A DNA stretch of 64,000 nt from Acetatifactor aquisgranensis (GCF_943193215.1 NZ_CALPDH010000011.1:98853-162852); one strand, 5' to 3'; counted from the stretch's first letter, positions 44,266-54,626 are shown. Made by a program: numbers and translations. The notes: generated by a model from the letters alone, not told the origin.

Positions 44266-45588
44266 TCATATACCAAAATCTGAAATATCCATTCTATTCT
44301 CATGACTCCTAATCCATCTATAAGCCACTGATGGCAAACAGATTACATTTATTGACATAACTATAAAACTGCCCAAAATGATTCCACTGAGATACATATC
44401 CATATTTTTTGCAAAAAATATGGATAACGGGATATTCATGATTGCCCCGACAACAGATATTACAATAGATACTTTAATATGTCCCACTCCACACAGAAAC
44501 GACGAATAATTATTCGAATACATTTGCGCAATCATATAGACCGCAACGACAACAATCAGAGTCTTTCCATACTCCAGCCGCTCTCCTAACCAGATTGCTG
44601 CAAACGGCTCAAATAGTAAAACACCCATAACTGTGCCTAATGTGAACAACAGAGTAATGAAATTAATCTTCCTTATCGTATTCTTTATCCACTGAATATC
44701 ATTATGTGCCGCCGCTTCCGTGTATGCCGACCACATAGGCATAATAATAATTCCATGGACCTGTACTACCATATAAAAACATTTATAAACTATGTTATAT
44801 GGTGTTACACTGGTACTTCCATACAAACTTGAAATCAAAAGATTGTCTGTAGTATTCAGCACCAGTGTACATATCTGCATAACAAAAAAACCTATTCCCA
44901 ATGAAACTAAAGGTTTCATATAGCGCACACGAATCATCGATAGCTTAGGACGTAAATAAACATTTTTTCCAGCAAGGAAAAAAAATAACAACAGATTATC
45001 TATTAGACTTATCAAGCCATACATCAGCGCAACGGCCAGCAGACTTTCATGAAAAAACTTCGAAAGCCCGAAAAGGACAATGATTTGTAATATATGCCCA
45101 ATTACCCCCATAATACTGTTCAGGCTCGATTGTTGAATCGCATATGCTGATGTCTTACTTAACGCCAGAACAAAATTGACGCAAACAAAAAAGAGGCTGA
45201 TAAAAATAATAATATCGATGTTCTCATCATCAACATTTAAATTGAAAAAATCAGTCAGCCCCATAAAATGCCAGCAAACCACTAGCAGTATGAAAAAAAC
45301 ACCTGCCATCACAGCACTCCCCAGATATGCTGTGGATATAAAAATTTGCGCATTCTGCTTGTCATCTTTTGCAATAGCCTCTGTAAGTCTGTTCCTAAGT
45401 CCATTTCCTATCCCTATATCAAAATAATTTATCCATGACACAATATTCAGGATAATTGCCCATATTCCATACTTTTCCTGACCCAGGAAAGAGAGTGCCA
45501 TTGGTGTATAAATCAAAGCTAAAATCATGCTGATTGGCTTTAGGAACATGGATATCCCTATATTTTTAACAATTCTCTTATTATCCAC
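44266..45588 (-). CDS. Polysaccharide flippase (Wzx-like)
   Basis: About 440 residues and 12-14 helices of the PST/MATE-like flippase superfamily, which moves lipid-linked repeat units across the membrane. The N-terminal part (FLKPISMILALIYTPMALSFLG, YGIWAIILNIVSWINYFDIG) is typical of Wzx. The GTG at 45588 has GGAGA seven to eight bases upstream; a GTG at 45618 would add ten residues with a poorer site. It lies between an acetyltransferase and the acyltransferase. Confidence 0.88.
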   Translation of the reverse strand: MDNKRIVKNIGISMFLKPISMILALIYTPMALSFLGQEKYGIWAIILNIVSWINYFDIGIGNGLRNRLTEAIAKDDKQNAQIFISTAYLGSAVMAGVFFILLVVCWHFMGLTDFFNLNVDDENIDIIIFISLFFVCVNFVLALSKTSAYAIQQSSLNSIMGVIGHILQIIVLFGLSKFFHESLLAVALMYGLISLIDNLLLFFFLAGKNVYLRPKLSMIRVRYMKPLVSLGIGFFVMQICTLVLNTTDNLLISSLYGSTSVTPYNIVYKCFYMVVQVHGIIIMPMWSAYTEAAAHNDIQWIKNTIRKINFITLLFTLGTVMGVLLFEPFAAIWLGERLEYGKTLIVVVAVYMIAQMYSNNYSSFLCGVGHIKVSIVISVVGAIMNIPLSIFFAKNMDMYLSGIILGSFIVMSINVICLPSVAYRWIRSHENRMDISDFGI

Positions 45589-45625
45589 TTTTATATCTCC
45601 AAATCTTATACGACTCACTGCATGC

Positions 45626-46240
45626 CTATTTACCTTCTTGTAGATGCCTGATTATTTTTGCCGGATTCCCTCCTACCATAGTCCAAGGCTCCACATCATG
45701 CGTCACCACGCTGCCCGCTCCGATAACTGCACCTTCGCCAACAGTGACCCCTTTTAAAATCATACACCCAGTTCCAATCCATACTTTATCACAAATTTTA
45801 ATAGGTGCAGACTTTACGATTGACCAATCCTTATTTTTAATTGGGCTATATCCGGCAATCAAATCCAGATATTCTTGTTCAGTGTCATTTTTCCGTTCTT
45901 TCCATTCTACAGAATGAGAGTTATGGTCATATATCAGACAGTCCCAAGCAATTGTCACATCATTCCCTATGTCAATTCGATTAATCGAAATAAACGTGCT
46001 ACCGCCTATATGCGAACGGTTTCCCACGGTAATTCTTCCTTTACCTGTTTCAAATACATATTTGCCTCCTATCACACAATGTGCCCCCACCGAAAGATAT
46101 ATTCTTGCCTGCTGTGGATTCCTCAAATCAACCATGAAATCATCCTCATAGAAAGAATCTGGACTCAGCTCAATATATGGTTTCGCCTTTTTCATTTCTT
46201 TCCGATGCTTTATTTTTTTCAGTAGAGTGATAACCTTCAT
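45626..46240 (-). CDS. Hexapeptide-repeat acetyltransferase
   Basis: A 204-residue left-handed beta-helix enzyme of the WbbJ/maltose acetyltransferase type, ending WIGTGCMILKGVTVGEGAVI and GSVVTHDVEPWTMVGGNPAK, which carries the acetyl-CoA turn. A catalytic-type histidine is in LIYDHNSHSVEW. It probably acetylates a sugar of the polymer. The ATG at 46240 overlaps the epimerase stop (ATGA); an ATG at 46252 has no proper ribosome site. Confidence 0.88.
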   Translation of the reverse strand: MKVITLLKKIKHRKEMKKAKPYIELSPDSFYEDDFMVDLRNPQQARIYLSVGAHCVIGGKYVFETGKGRITVGNRSHIGGSTFISINRIDIGNDVTIAWDCLIYDHNSHSVEWKERKNDTEQEYLDLIAGYSPIKNKDWSIVKSAPIKICDKVWIGTGCMILKGVTVGEGAVIGAGSVVTHDVEPWTMVGGNPAKIIRHLQEGK

Positions 46241-47157
46241 TTCTGCCCCCATTCTCCCTTAACCCATTCACAATACTCTTCCAATGCAGATTTCATGTCC
46301 GTTGTTTTCCGATATCCTAATGCCTTCATCCGCGAGATATCTGCCTTCCAATTGAGCGGATCCCCCTCTCTGAAAATACCATTAAAAAATATATTCCTCT
46401 TCTCTATTCCGATACAATCCGCAAAACATTCAGCGGCCTGCCTAATTGTAATCTCTTCCCCATTAGCCACATTAAAAACGATTTCATCTGTCTCCACTGT
46501 AGACAACAGATAAAGCGCCTCTATGACATCATTGACATGAATGTAGTCCCTGCTCTCTTTGCCTGTACCGAACATATCCAATCGGCCTGTTTTCTTGAAT
46601 TTGTCATACATATCCCAGAATATCTGTTTCCGCAGCCCGTTTCCATAAGCCGAAAAAATTCGGGCAATCTTTATATCCATTCCATAATTCTTTACAAAAT
46701 ACATGCACATCTCTTCACACATTACCTTATGGAGCGCATAAGGAGAAAGCGGATTCGTCTCTTTTACCTCGCTAATCGGTAACCGAACAGGATTTCCGTA
46801 TACACCCGCACTTGACAAAAATATAAACCGCATTCTATTCTCTAGATGCAGCTGATGCATTGCAAACAGGATATTATGAGTCAATACCACATTTCCATGA
46901 AAATCTTTTTCTGGAAACCGGACGGACTGAGCTACATCCGCACAGCCCGCACAATGAATGATAACATCTGGTCTACATATCTTAAGCGCCTCCAAAACAG
47001 CAGCAGAATCACCCATATCCATTTTTTTCATATTAGTTTCTGCACCTGTTTCCAAAGCGAAATCCCACCCCTCTACCTGATATCCGCTCTGCAGAAACCT
47101 TTCTGATAATTTAGAACCTATGAAGCCAGCCACACCAGTAATTAATACTTTTGCCAT
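46237..47157 (-). CDS. NAD-dependent epimerase/dehydratase
   Basis: A 306-residue extended SDR enzyme: GVAGFIGSKLSERFL (nucleotide loop), SSAGVYG and YALHK (Tyr-x3-Lys). It is most like GalE/RfbB-type sugar-nucleotide epimerases or reductases; the substrate cannot be named. The ATG at 47157 follows AGGGGT; the GTG at 47163 is less likely. It is coupled to the next acetyltransferase gene. Confidence 0.88.
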   Translation of the reverse strand: MAKVLITGVAGFIGSKLSERFLQSGYQVEGWDFALETGAETNMKKMDMGDSAAVLEALKICRPDVIIHCAGCADVAQSVRFPEKDFHGNVVLTHNILFAMHQLHLENRMRFIFLSSAGVYGNPVRLPISEVKETNPLSPYALHKVMCEEMCMYFVKNYGMDIKIARIFSAYGNGLRKQIFWDMYDKFKKTGRLDMFGTGKESRDYIHVNDVIEALYLLSTVETDEIVFNVANGEEITIRQAAECFADCIGIEKRNIFFNGIFREGDPLNWKADISRMKALGYRKTTDMKSALEEYCEWVKGEWGQK

Positions 47158-47170
47158 ATGCACCCCTAAA

Positions 47171-48298
47171 TCAATAACAATCTAACATTTTTTTGAAATT
47201 TTCAGAATATTTTTTTGCTCGCTCATACATGTCCTGTACCCCGTCTTCTATTGAATCGCAATGCTCACACTTGATTTCTTTTTCAATTAATCCCGCCAAT
47301 TGTTTTGGATTATATGGATCAAACAAAATGCATTTCTCATTTTTCTGTTCCCTATGAATCGGAATATCCGATAACAATATTGTCTTGTCCAATACCTTGG
47401 CATCTTCAACCACAGTTCCCCACCCTTCAAAGAGCGATGGCTGAACGACAAATTGAGAGTTTTTCATGATGGCGAGCTGCTCTTTCCTGTCTATAAACCC
47501 ACAATTCAACAGATGCCCTCCCATAGCTATGTCCTCAAAATAAGACGATATCTTATCGATATAATGTGGTGTGCGCGAATCTTTCATTCTCCCAGTAAAT
47601 ACAAAGAACATATCTTGATTTTCTACTTTTTCCAACAATAATTTTGCCGCTTCAAGCACTACAATGTGGTTTTTGTGTTGCCAAAATTGATTTGCTATAT
47701 AAATATATTTTCTATCAAACAAGTGATATTTTTTAAGTATTTCATCTTCCTCACTTATTATATCCTCAATTATTTGGGGCTCAATATAGGACACAAATGG
47801 AACTACAAATACACTGCGCTCTCTACCATAAAAAAGCTTCAAATCATTTCTGCAATCTTCACTGCTTAACACCAGCGGATACCCTATACGAACAATTTTT
47901 CTGCTTGCCTCTATCCGATGTTCTCGTTCACTCTCTGTATAACAGTGGGGCAATCGATTGTGCTGAAAATCAGGAATCCACGAAATACCTCTAATCTGAA
48001 AAAAACTACTGATTTTAGTAGAACATGGAAACATATATTTTATATTCATTATTTTACATAGAAGTATACGGTATAGCTTTTCAATTTCACAAAAAGATTG
48101 CGGAATTGTAATCATCTGAACAAAATCCGACAATCCCTGAAACACATTTATGTTCTCCCTGAATGTTAGCAAAAACAAGTTATACTTCCTGCATATGTAT
48201 TCATTCTGTGATAAGACAAATGCAATATTTTTGATATAATATAATCCGCCAATCCATTGCGTATTTCCCTTTCCCACTAATAAGATTCCTGGCTTCAT
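47171..48298 (-). CDS. GT4-type glycosyltransferase
   Basis: A 375-residue GT-B enzyme. The C-terminal donor domain has ANQFWQHKNH (residues about 200-209) and the E-x7-E-like motif EGWGTVVEDA. The N-terminal part is divergent. It overlaps the end of the polymerase gene by four bases (ATGA), so the two are coupled. It probably adds one sugar of the repeat unit. Confidence 0.87.
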   Translation of the reverse strand: MKPGILLVGKGNTQWIGGLYYIKNIAFVLSQNEYICRKYNLFLLTFRENINVFQGLSDFVQMITIPQSFCEIEKLYRILLCKIMNIKYMFPCSTKISSFFQIRGISWIPDFQHNRLPHCYTESEREHRIEASRKIVRIGYPLVLSSEDCRNDLKLFYGRERSVFVVPFVSYIEPQIIEDIISEEDEILKKYHLFDRKYIYIANQFWQHKNHIVVLEAAKLLLEKVENQDMFFVFTGRMKDSRTPHYIDKISSYFEDIAMGGHLLNCGFIDRKEQLAIMKNSQFVVQPSLFEGWGTVVEDAKVLDKTILLSDIPIHREQKNEKCILFDPYNPKQLAGLIEKEIKCEHCDSIEDGVQDMYERAKKYSENFKKMLDCY

Positions 48299-49563
48299 GA
48301 CATCCCCCTATGCTGCTGATACAGTCTTGATTTTACTAATAATAATCCAGTTTCATTGCTTTCATTTCTCCATAGAAATAGCAGCGAAAGAAAAATCGGA
48401 TAAGTGCACAAGCTTTCGGAACACATAAATAGCAAAAAAATCAATTCGACACAGCACAATGCTACTCCAGATGCTTGAAAAAGACGTTTAATTCCAGTAT
48501 GCAGTAAGGCTAAATACACAACTGTCATAGGTACTCCTATGCCAATCATCAAGCTGACCAAACCGTTAGAAATATATATCACATTAAGCTTTTGCAGTTC
48601 TTCAGAAACAGCGACAAACATTCCCTTGCCTAAAAAAACATTTTGGAAAGCTACTGATAAACCTGAAACAGTATCATTCATCCTTGTCCCAAATGAACCA
48701 CTTCTATATATCAATTTGTCGAATACTCCGCTAAATAAAGCAACAAATATTATTCCCCAAATAACTCCCATGATGATTATCAGATTTTTCCGCGTATTCC
48801 ATTTTTGAGGACTATGTAGTATTTGAAAAATAAAGCTTAATGCCAACGCCATATACCCAGTGGTCGACTTTGTTGATAATACTCCCAGAAACAGAATTCC
48901 AACTATGAGCATTCTGACTTTTGGCTTTAATCCGTCTAAAGCTCCACTAAAGGCAAACAGAATAGCGATAATTATATAAACGGCATGTGCTCCTGGTTCC
49001 CAGAACATTCCTGCATTACGTTTAAAAAATCCATTTAAAGAAAACCAACCCATAGTATAATAGGGTGTCAAATAAACAATATTATGTCCCGGCTGATGAG
49101 TATAAGGCACAATTCGTTCGTAATACCCAGGCAGATTACTATAATCCAAATACACCACCAATATAAAGCATACTAAACTTATAATTGTCTCAAATGTCAT
49201 AAAGAATATATATTTTTTTTTAAAATCTGATTTTGTCATATTGCTTTGTAATATCAATAAAGCAAAACAACTTATGCAAAAGATAATGAAACTATTTCGG
49301 TTAAAGCGTAATCCATGAATACACACACCATAAACTGTACTTATACCTCCATATAGCAAAATAATCAAAAATGTAATAAAGTTGGCCCTCATAATAACTC
49401 TCTTTTTTAAATAATAAAGAATGGCTAAGGCCAATAAAAACATGTTCGTAAAAAAAGAATTATAAATACGAAAGTGCTGGCTGCCTGAACAGATAATAAT
49501 CCATGCAACAAAAAGAAATGGCAACCATTCCTTCATTCTAAGTCCCTCAGTCTTATGTCGCAT
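48295..49563 (-). CDS. O-antigen/capsule polymerase (Wzy-like)
   Basis: A 422-residue protein with about 11-12 helices and a long loop between helices (about residues 155-195) as in Wzy polymerases. It has no strong sequence motif, as is usual for the family; the assignment rests on topology and on its place between glycosyltransferases near a Wzx. GGGAGG lies nine bases before the ATG at 49563; the ATG at 49572 abuts it. Confidence 0.75.
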   Translation of the reverse strand: MRHKTEGLRMKEWLPFLFVAWIIICSGSQHFRIYNSFFTNMFLLALAILYYLKKRVIMRANFITFLIILLYGGISTVYGVCIHGLRFNRNSFIIFCISCFALLILQSNMTKSDFKKKYIFFMTFETIISLVCFILVVYLDYSNLPGYYERIVPYTHQPGHNIVYLTPYYTMGWFSLNGFFKRNAGMFWEPGAHAVYIIIAILFAFSGALDGLKPKVRMLIVGILFLGVLSTKSTTGYMALALSFIFQILHSPQKWNTRKNLIIIMGVIWGIIFVALFSGVFDKLIYRSGSFGTRMNDTVSGLSVAFQNVFLGKGMFVAVSEELQKLNVIYISNGLVSLMIGIGVPMTVVYLALLHTGIKRLFQASGVALCCVELIFLLFMCSESLCTYPIFLSLLFLWRNESNETGLLLVKSRLYQQHRGMS

Positions 49564-49601
49564 GTCATCCATCCTCCCTATCAGCTGTAGTTTATAAAGG
49601 A

Positions 49602-50633
49602 TTATCTATTTACTAACGATAAAAACAACGCCTCGTACTCATGGCGCATACGCTCTGGCAGTAAGTATTTCTTATAATTTATTGCTTTCTCATCATATGT
49701 AAAATCCATTTTAATCGCTTTTGAAATTACTTCTGCTAATGATTCAGGAGACTCACTGCTAAAAGTATATCCTATGTGATTCTCTTCAATCAAATATCTT
49801 ATACTTCCATGGTTCGGTCCTATTATTACTTTTTCTTTTATGACACCATCACCTAATGGTCCGCTAGCTCCATCAAAAATTTTCCTATAGGGCAATATCA
49901 CAATATCTGTTTGAGCAAAATATTCTTCCTTTTCTTTATCGCTTACTACTCTTAAATCTAAATATATTTTATCCTTATATTGTGCCGAATGTTCCGAAAT
50001 ATATTTTCTATCAAAATAAGTATCTTTCCCAACTATATATAATATGAAATTTTCCTTAACTAAGTTAAGTGCCTCTAACAAAATATCCAATCCTTTATCA
50101 TATCTCGTAGCACCAAATGCAAGCAGTCTTCTGGGTGAATGAATTGCTTTATTATTGTCAGCCGCGCCAAACCCTGGGTACTCAAGTCTCTTTATATTCT
50201 TTATTCCATAGGACATTAATTTATCTTCTACCGGCTGAGTATGAACTACTGCATAATCTATCTTTCTTGAAATTAATAAATAACTTAATTTCCTTAAAAA
50301 GCCACTCCAAAAGTGATGATATATCACAATAATTCCAAACTTTTTGAGATTACCGAGATAAAGTGAAAAATATCTCATAAGTGAATCCATATGCATGATT
50401 AGTATAATATCTATTTGCTCTATATCTGCTATAGAGGCAATCTCCTTTATCCACCTGATATATGAGATTAAGTCTCTGGATGGATTTGTCTTCACTATAT
50501 ATTGTTTTGCATTAATCTCATTACATTGTACCGGCAAGCAGATAATACTTTGGTATATTTTACTCTCCACTAAATTTTTTAGATAAATAATATGGTGGCC
50601 ATCACAAGCAATATCAACAAATAAAATCTTCAT
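49602..50633 (-). CDS. Glycosyltransferase, GT-B fold
   Basis: A 343-residue protein starting KILFVDIACDGHHIIYLKNL, with a C-terminal donor domain (LAFGATRYDKGLDILLEAL, and YRKIFDGASGPLGDG in place of the usual E-x7-E). It resembles GT4/GT1 family members that act on lipid-linked sugars; specificity is unknown. AAAGGA lies about 13 bases before the ATG. AT-rich codon use, like its neighbours. Confidence 0.82.
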   Translation of the reverse strand: MKILFVDIACDGHHIIYLKNLVESKIYQSIICLPVQCNEINAKQYIVKTNPSRDLISYIRWIKEIASIADIEQIDIILIMHMDSLMRYFSLYLGNLKKFGIIVIYHHFWSGFLRKLSYLLISRKIDYAVVHTQPVEDKLMSYGIKNIKRLEYPGFGAADNNKAIHSPRRLLAFGATRYDKGLDILLEALNLVKENFILYIVGKDTYFDRKYISEHSAQYKDKIYLDLRVVSDKEKEEYFAQTDIVILPYRKIFDGASGPLGDGVIKEKVIIGPNHGSIRYLIEENHIGYTFSSESPESLAEVISKAIKMDFTYDEKAINYKKYLLPERMRHEYEALFLSLVNR

Positions 50634-50690
50634 CAGTTATGTGCATCCTTTCCAGTTTGCTTAATTCTCTTTCACTCCTCGTTTTACATA

Positions 50691-51806
50691 TTATAAAGCT
50701 CTGATCCATTCGATTAGCAATTTCATCTTGTCCATAAATAGAAACGGCATTTTACTTTTAGAAGGTATCCATATTTGTCCTATTGGTTTTACCTTTGATG
50801 CAATTTTACTAAAATCTATCAAAGGTTGGGAAATGTCTAAAATCTCTCCATTTTCATTATTCAGCAAACATATGGCTCCCGCATTCTCGGAGACCATTAC
50901 ATACTCTCCCGCTAATAAAGCTTCATTTACTACTGCACCAAAACAATCATATATGCTTGGAAGAACCAGCACTTGTCCCACGAAATACCATGCCTTAAGC
51001 TCAATTCCTTCTTTTCTACCAACATATAGTATATAGTCTTCCCCCTCAACATCTCCAATCATTTTCTGTACATTGGCTAAAACCTCTGGGTTCTTTTCAG
51101 ACGCTCCACCTATCAACACAAGCACATTATCAGGATACATTTCATGGCTTTCTATAAAAGAATGAACAAGATATTCAACATTTTTTTCCGGTGCCATTCT
51201 TCCCACATATAGAAACACTTTCTTCCCAACCAATCCATAGTCTGCGATGTACTTGCGTGCCATATCCACTATTTGCTGTTCATTTTCCCTAAATTCGCCC
51301 TCCTCTTGTACTATAGGAAACGAAAAAGTCTTGATCCGGAAATTCTTGTTATACCAGTTTTCAACTTTATCATTGCACAAAATAATGCCATCTATAAATT
51401 TAACGCCAAAATTCCTTGCCGTTTTCCTTATTCCCGTACATTCCTCCGCTATCTTCAAGCTGTCATCACAAATTGTAACAATTTTATAGCGTTTCCTGTA
51501 AATCAGCCGTGTCAGCACAGCGCTCCACAGGCCTTCTCCGTATTCTCCTACAATAACAATATCCGGATTAAATTTATGTATTCTTTGTCTATGCCCCAGA
51601 TATATGGTTCTATTTCCTATTTTTATACTTTTATCAAAATAATCTGGTTCAAATTCAAATTTGGAGCTTATCTGGCTATAATCAAAAGTTTGGCTTTTGA
51701 GATTCGGATAATATAAGCATATCTTTACCTTCATTTTCTTATGTAGTTCATTAAAAAAATGAAGTCTATATGGCGCAATGGTAGGATGGAATATTAAAAT
51801 TTTCAT
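50691..51806 (-). CDS. GT4-type glycosyltransferase
   Basis: A roughly 371-residue GT-B enzyme. It starts KILIFHPTIAPYRLHFFNEL, as in GumH/RfaG-like transferases, and has VGRMAPEKNVEYLVHSF and the donor motif YDCFGAVVNEALLAG. The ATG at 51806 is the family-like start; an ATG at 51824 lies inside the preceding gene and cannot be excluded. The two genes overlap or abut, suggesting coupling. Confidence 0.85.
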   Translation of the reverse strand: MKILIFHPTIAPYRLHFFNELHKKMKVKICLYYPNLKSQTFDYSQISSKFEFEPDYFDKSIKIGNRTIYLGHRQRIHKFNPDIVIVGEYGEGLWSAVLTRLIYRKRYKIVTICDDSLKIAEECTGIRKTARNFGVKFIDGIILCNDKVENWYNKNFRIKTFSFPIVQEEGEFRENEQQIVDMARKYIADYGLVGKKVFLYVGRMAPEKNVEYLVHSFIESHEMYPDNVLVLIGGASEKNPEVLANVQKMIGDVEGEDYILYVGRKEGIELKAWYFVGQVLVLPSIYDCFGAVVNEALLAGEYVMVSENAGAICLLNNENGEILDISQPLIDFSKIASKVKPIGQIWIPSKSKMPFLFMDKMKLLIEWIRAL

Positions 51807-51813
51807 TCCGTTT

Positions 51814-53574
51814 TCATTTATCATTACATTTAACCCGCTTCACCTTATGATAAATGCAAAGCATTTTCATATAATTTTTTTCTTCTGAATAATGTTGATT
51901 ATAATGTTCTGTAATATGGTCACACTTATTTTCAAGCATCCACTTCACGGCCCAGACAATAGATGGCACATCATTAGGCCTAAACCGTAAACCTGTCACT
52001 GTATTTTCAATTAAGCTGCCTGTGTTTCCTATATCAGAACCCAGTACTGGTATCCCCACACTGTATGCTTCCACAATTGTCATAGGAAAGCCCTCATAGC
52101 ACTGTGTGGGGAATATAAGAGCTTCTGATTCTGCCATGATTCTTCGGACTTTTTCGTTTGTGACATATCCCATCATTCTTATGGTTTTCAAGTTATTTCT
52201 TTGGATATAATCCCTGCACCATCTTTCCATTGATCCCACACCACATATAATCAAATTTGGCGTGTTTTTTCCTTGTGTAAATTCTACTTGCTCTATCTGT
52301 TTCCAAGCTTGAAGCAGAACATCAATTCCTTTCTGTTTTTCTAAACGTCCAACATACATAAATTGGTTTGCTTTTCTGTCATTCAAACTCAAGTATCCAT
52401 TACCCCCCCCGGATCTCACATCATTATATATTGCATTAATATCACTATAATTTTTATTGTGCGAAAATTCCTTTACATATTTTTGATAGGCATTTTCACC
52501 AAGAGTAACAATATCCTGTCTTTCGAAATGCTCCACTATAGATACAAGGGAATCAGATGAATCATATTGAAACTTTAAACCATTAATGCCATCATCAACC
52601 AGCCCTCCCGCATTTCCTATATCCCCAACTATAACGGGTGTATGACTGGCAAAAGCTTCAATTATAACCATCCCAAACGCTTCATACCACTGCGAAGCTA
52701 CGACCACAGCTTTGGCAGACTTTAATAGTTCTGCAAGCCGTTCCTTTTCCGCATGTCCCATAAATTCTATATTCAGAAATCCTTTATTTCTCACGATTTC
52801 TCTATAATACTCTAAGTCCACACCTGTACCAGCCAATATCAATCTCTTATCCGGCATCCTTGAAAATGCTTCAATCAACAAAGGAATCCCTTTTGTCTCG
52901 TCAATTCTTCCAATGTATAAATAAAAATCCCTTTCTACCTTTTCGTTTTCTATACTAAACGTAAAATTGGGCTTTACGAAAACTTTTTCCGGATTTATTT
53001 GTTTCAATTCCAAAAGTTTTTTCCTATTAAATTCTGTCAGACAGATATAATTCAGTTTCTTATAGACCCCTATCATCCTATGGAACTTCATGCTGATTAC
53101 ACACAACAATGTCTGCAGGCAACTATTCCGATAGCACCGATGTTTTATTGCACAGCTAAGCCCATGTTTTATACAATCTTCACATATATGCCCATCCCGA
53201 TAGAACATAGCACCTGGACAAAGCAACCTAAAATTATGTACAGTCTGCACTACTGGTACATTCATCGAAAGGGCTGCATAATATACAGATGGGCTAACCA
53301 AATTTAAAGTATTATGAACATGTACTATCCCAATTTTCTGTTCTTTTATTATCTTTCTGATATCTATATATGTGCGCGGATTAAATATCATAGTAAGAGG
53401 TAACGCTATTTTTTTCATTACTGGCATTTGGTTCAACTCTGAATTGTCGCGGCTGTAGAACCAGACCTTATGCCCATGGCTCTCCAGCATTTTCTTTTCA
53501 TTGGAAACGACAGTATCTTCTCCGCCAGGCACTTGATAATAATTATGTACAATTAAAACATTCGGCTTGTTCAT
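51814..53574 (-). CDS. Tandem GT4 glycosyltransferase with G8 tract at the module junction
   Basis: A 586-residue protein of unusual layout. Residues 1-385 are a complete GT4 enzyme (PGGEDTVVSNEKKML, IGRIDETKGIPLLIEAFSR, donor motif EAFGMVIIEAFA). Residues 402-580 are a second donor domain without an acceptor domain (YVGRLEKQKGIDVLLQAW, EGFPMTIVEAYSVGIPVLGSD). Residues 389-391 (Gly3), encoded by the G8 tract at 52403-52410, join them. With nine Gs a TAA follows at once; with seven, a TGA follows four codons on. So the present frame makes a fusion, while one-base slips give a free 391-394-residue GT4 enzyme. It overlaps the epimerase gene upstream by 32 bases. Confidence 0.88.
   Translation of the reverse strand: MNKPNVLIVHNYYQVPGGEDTVVSNEKKMLESHGHKVWFYSRDNSELNQMPVMKKIALPLTMIFNPRTYIDIRKIIKEQKIGIVHVHNTLNLVSPSVYYAALSMNVPVVQTVHNFRLLCPGAMFYRDGHICEDCIKHGLSCAIKHRCYRNSCLQTLLCVISMKFHRMIGVYKKLNYICLTEFNRKKLLELKQINPEKVFVKPNFTFSIENEKVERDFYLYIGRIDETKGIPLLIEAFSRMPDKRLILAGTGVDLEYYREIVRNKGFLNIEFMGHAEKERLAELLKSAKAVVVASQWYEAFGMVIIEAFASHTPVIVGDIGNAGGLVDDGINGLKFQYDSSDSLVSIVEHFERQDIVTLGENAYQKYVKEFSHNKNYSDINAIYNDVRSGGGNGYLSLNDRKANQFMYVGRLEKQKGIDVLLQAWKQIEQVEFTQGKNTPNLIICGVGSMERWCRDYIQRNNLKTIRMMGYVTNEKVRRIMAESEALIFPTQCYEGFPMTIVEAYSVGIPVLGSDIGNTGSLIENTVTGLRFRPNDVPSIVWAVKWMLENKCDHITEHYNQHYSEEKNYMKMLCIYHKVKRVKCNDK
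52403..52410 (-). repeat. G8 tract joining two glycosyltransferase modules
   Basis: Eight consecutive Cs on the plus strand (G8 in the gene), the longest G/C tract I found in the AT-rich capsule region, exactly at the junction of a full GT4 module and a second donor module. Both one-base length changes create a stop within four codons. Confidence 0.85.
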
Positions 53575-54616
53575 TCAATATTCCAAGAGTATGTGCCACA
53601 CCCGACTGCACATTAAATCTTCCTTTCCATCCAAGTTTCTCTATTTTTTGACTATTAAGAACCTGCCTGGGAATAAATGTCCTGTCCGCAAAATCTGCGT
53701 CTGTCCCCTCAACCTGAATCACTTTTCTGCCAGCTACACTGGCAACAATCTGAGCAAATCCTGCAATTGACACTTTTGCATTAGGGTTGGAGCAATTATA
53801 TGCCTCTCCTGCGATTCCATTCATTAAAACAGCTAGGATAGCCGACCCACAATCAACAACATAACAATATGACCGAACCTGTGTTCCGGTGCTCTTCAGA
53901 ATTATATCTTCACCGTTCAGCGCATTATTTATGAATTGGGCACTAGCCCTATTATCCGCCTTTGTCATCGTCGGACCATACGTATGGCAAGGGCGTACAA
54001 CCACTGTATCCAATCCATATTGTCTTCCATATGAAGCACATAATGTTTCTGCTGTACGTTTACTGGATGGGTAGCTTGATCGTGGTGCCATGCTGTCTAG
54101 CTCTCCCCTACTATACTCTTCGTCAAACTCGTTCACTTCCATATTTCCTTTGCCATAAACCTCCCCGCTTGAAACAAAAAGAAACCTTTTTGCTCCATGA
54201 GTTCTGCCATATTCAAGCAGATTATATGTCCCATTGACAGTTGCGATTATCGTACCGACAGGATCCCCATTAAAGGCGGCTGGATATGCATTTCCCGCGG
54301 CATGAATAATATAATCCACTCCAAAGTTAAACCTTAATGGCTCCAATGCATCATATCTGACATACTTCAATTCGCTGCATCTGATTTGATTGAATCTGTT
54401 AGACAAATGCTCAATGCTTCTGCCTGCAGCATATACTTTAATGTTTCCCCCTTTTATTTTATTATAGCGCATCAATATATCCACAATGAAAGAACCGATT
54501 AGACCTGATGCCCCTGTAATCAATATACTTTTTCTGGCCATTTCCTCTATGCCAGGAGACTGTTCTATCGCAGTATCTAAATCTTCTAAGTAAATCCTAC
54601 TATCGTATAAACCCAT
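53543..54616 (-). CDS. NAD-dependent sugar epimerase/decarboxylase
   Basis: A 357-residue extended SDR enzyme: GASGLIGSFIVDILM near residue 35, SSGEVYG, and YPSSKRTAE (Tyr-x3-Lys). It resembles UDP-glucuronate decarboxylase and CDP-sugar reductase-like enzymes. Directly after an IspD/TarI-like gene and LicD, it may act on a CDP- or UDP-linked precursor; this is inference. AAGAAGGA precedes the ATG. Confidence 0.86.
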   Translation of the reverse strand: MGLYDSRIYLEDLDTAIEQSPGIEEMARKSILITGASGLIGSFIVDILMRYNKIKGGNIKVYAAGRSIEHLSNRFNQIRCSELKYVRYDALEPLRFNFGVDYIIHAAGNAYPAAFNGDPVGTIIATVNGTYNLLEYGRTHGAKRFLFVSSGEVYGKGNMEVNEFDEEYSRGELDSMAPRSSYPSSKRTAETLCASYGRQYGLDTVVVRPCHTYGPTMTKADNRASAQFINNALNGEDIILKSTGTQVRSYCYVVDCGSAILAVLMNGIAGEAYNCSNPNAKVSIAGFAQIVASVAGRKVIQVEGTDADFADRTFIPRQVLNSQKIEKLGWKGRFNVQSGVAHTLGILNEQAECFNCT

Positions 54617-54626
54617 AGCATCCTTC

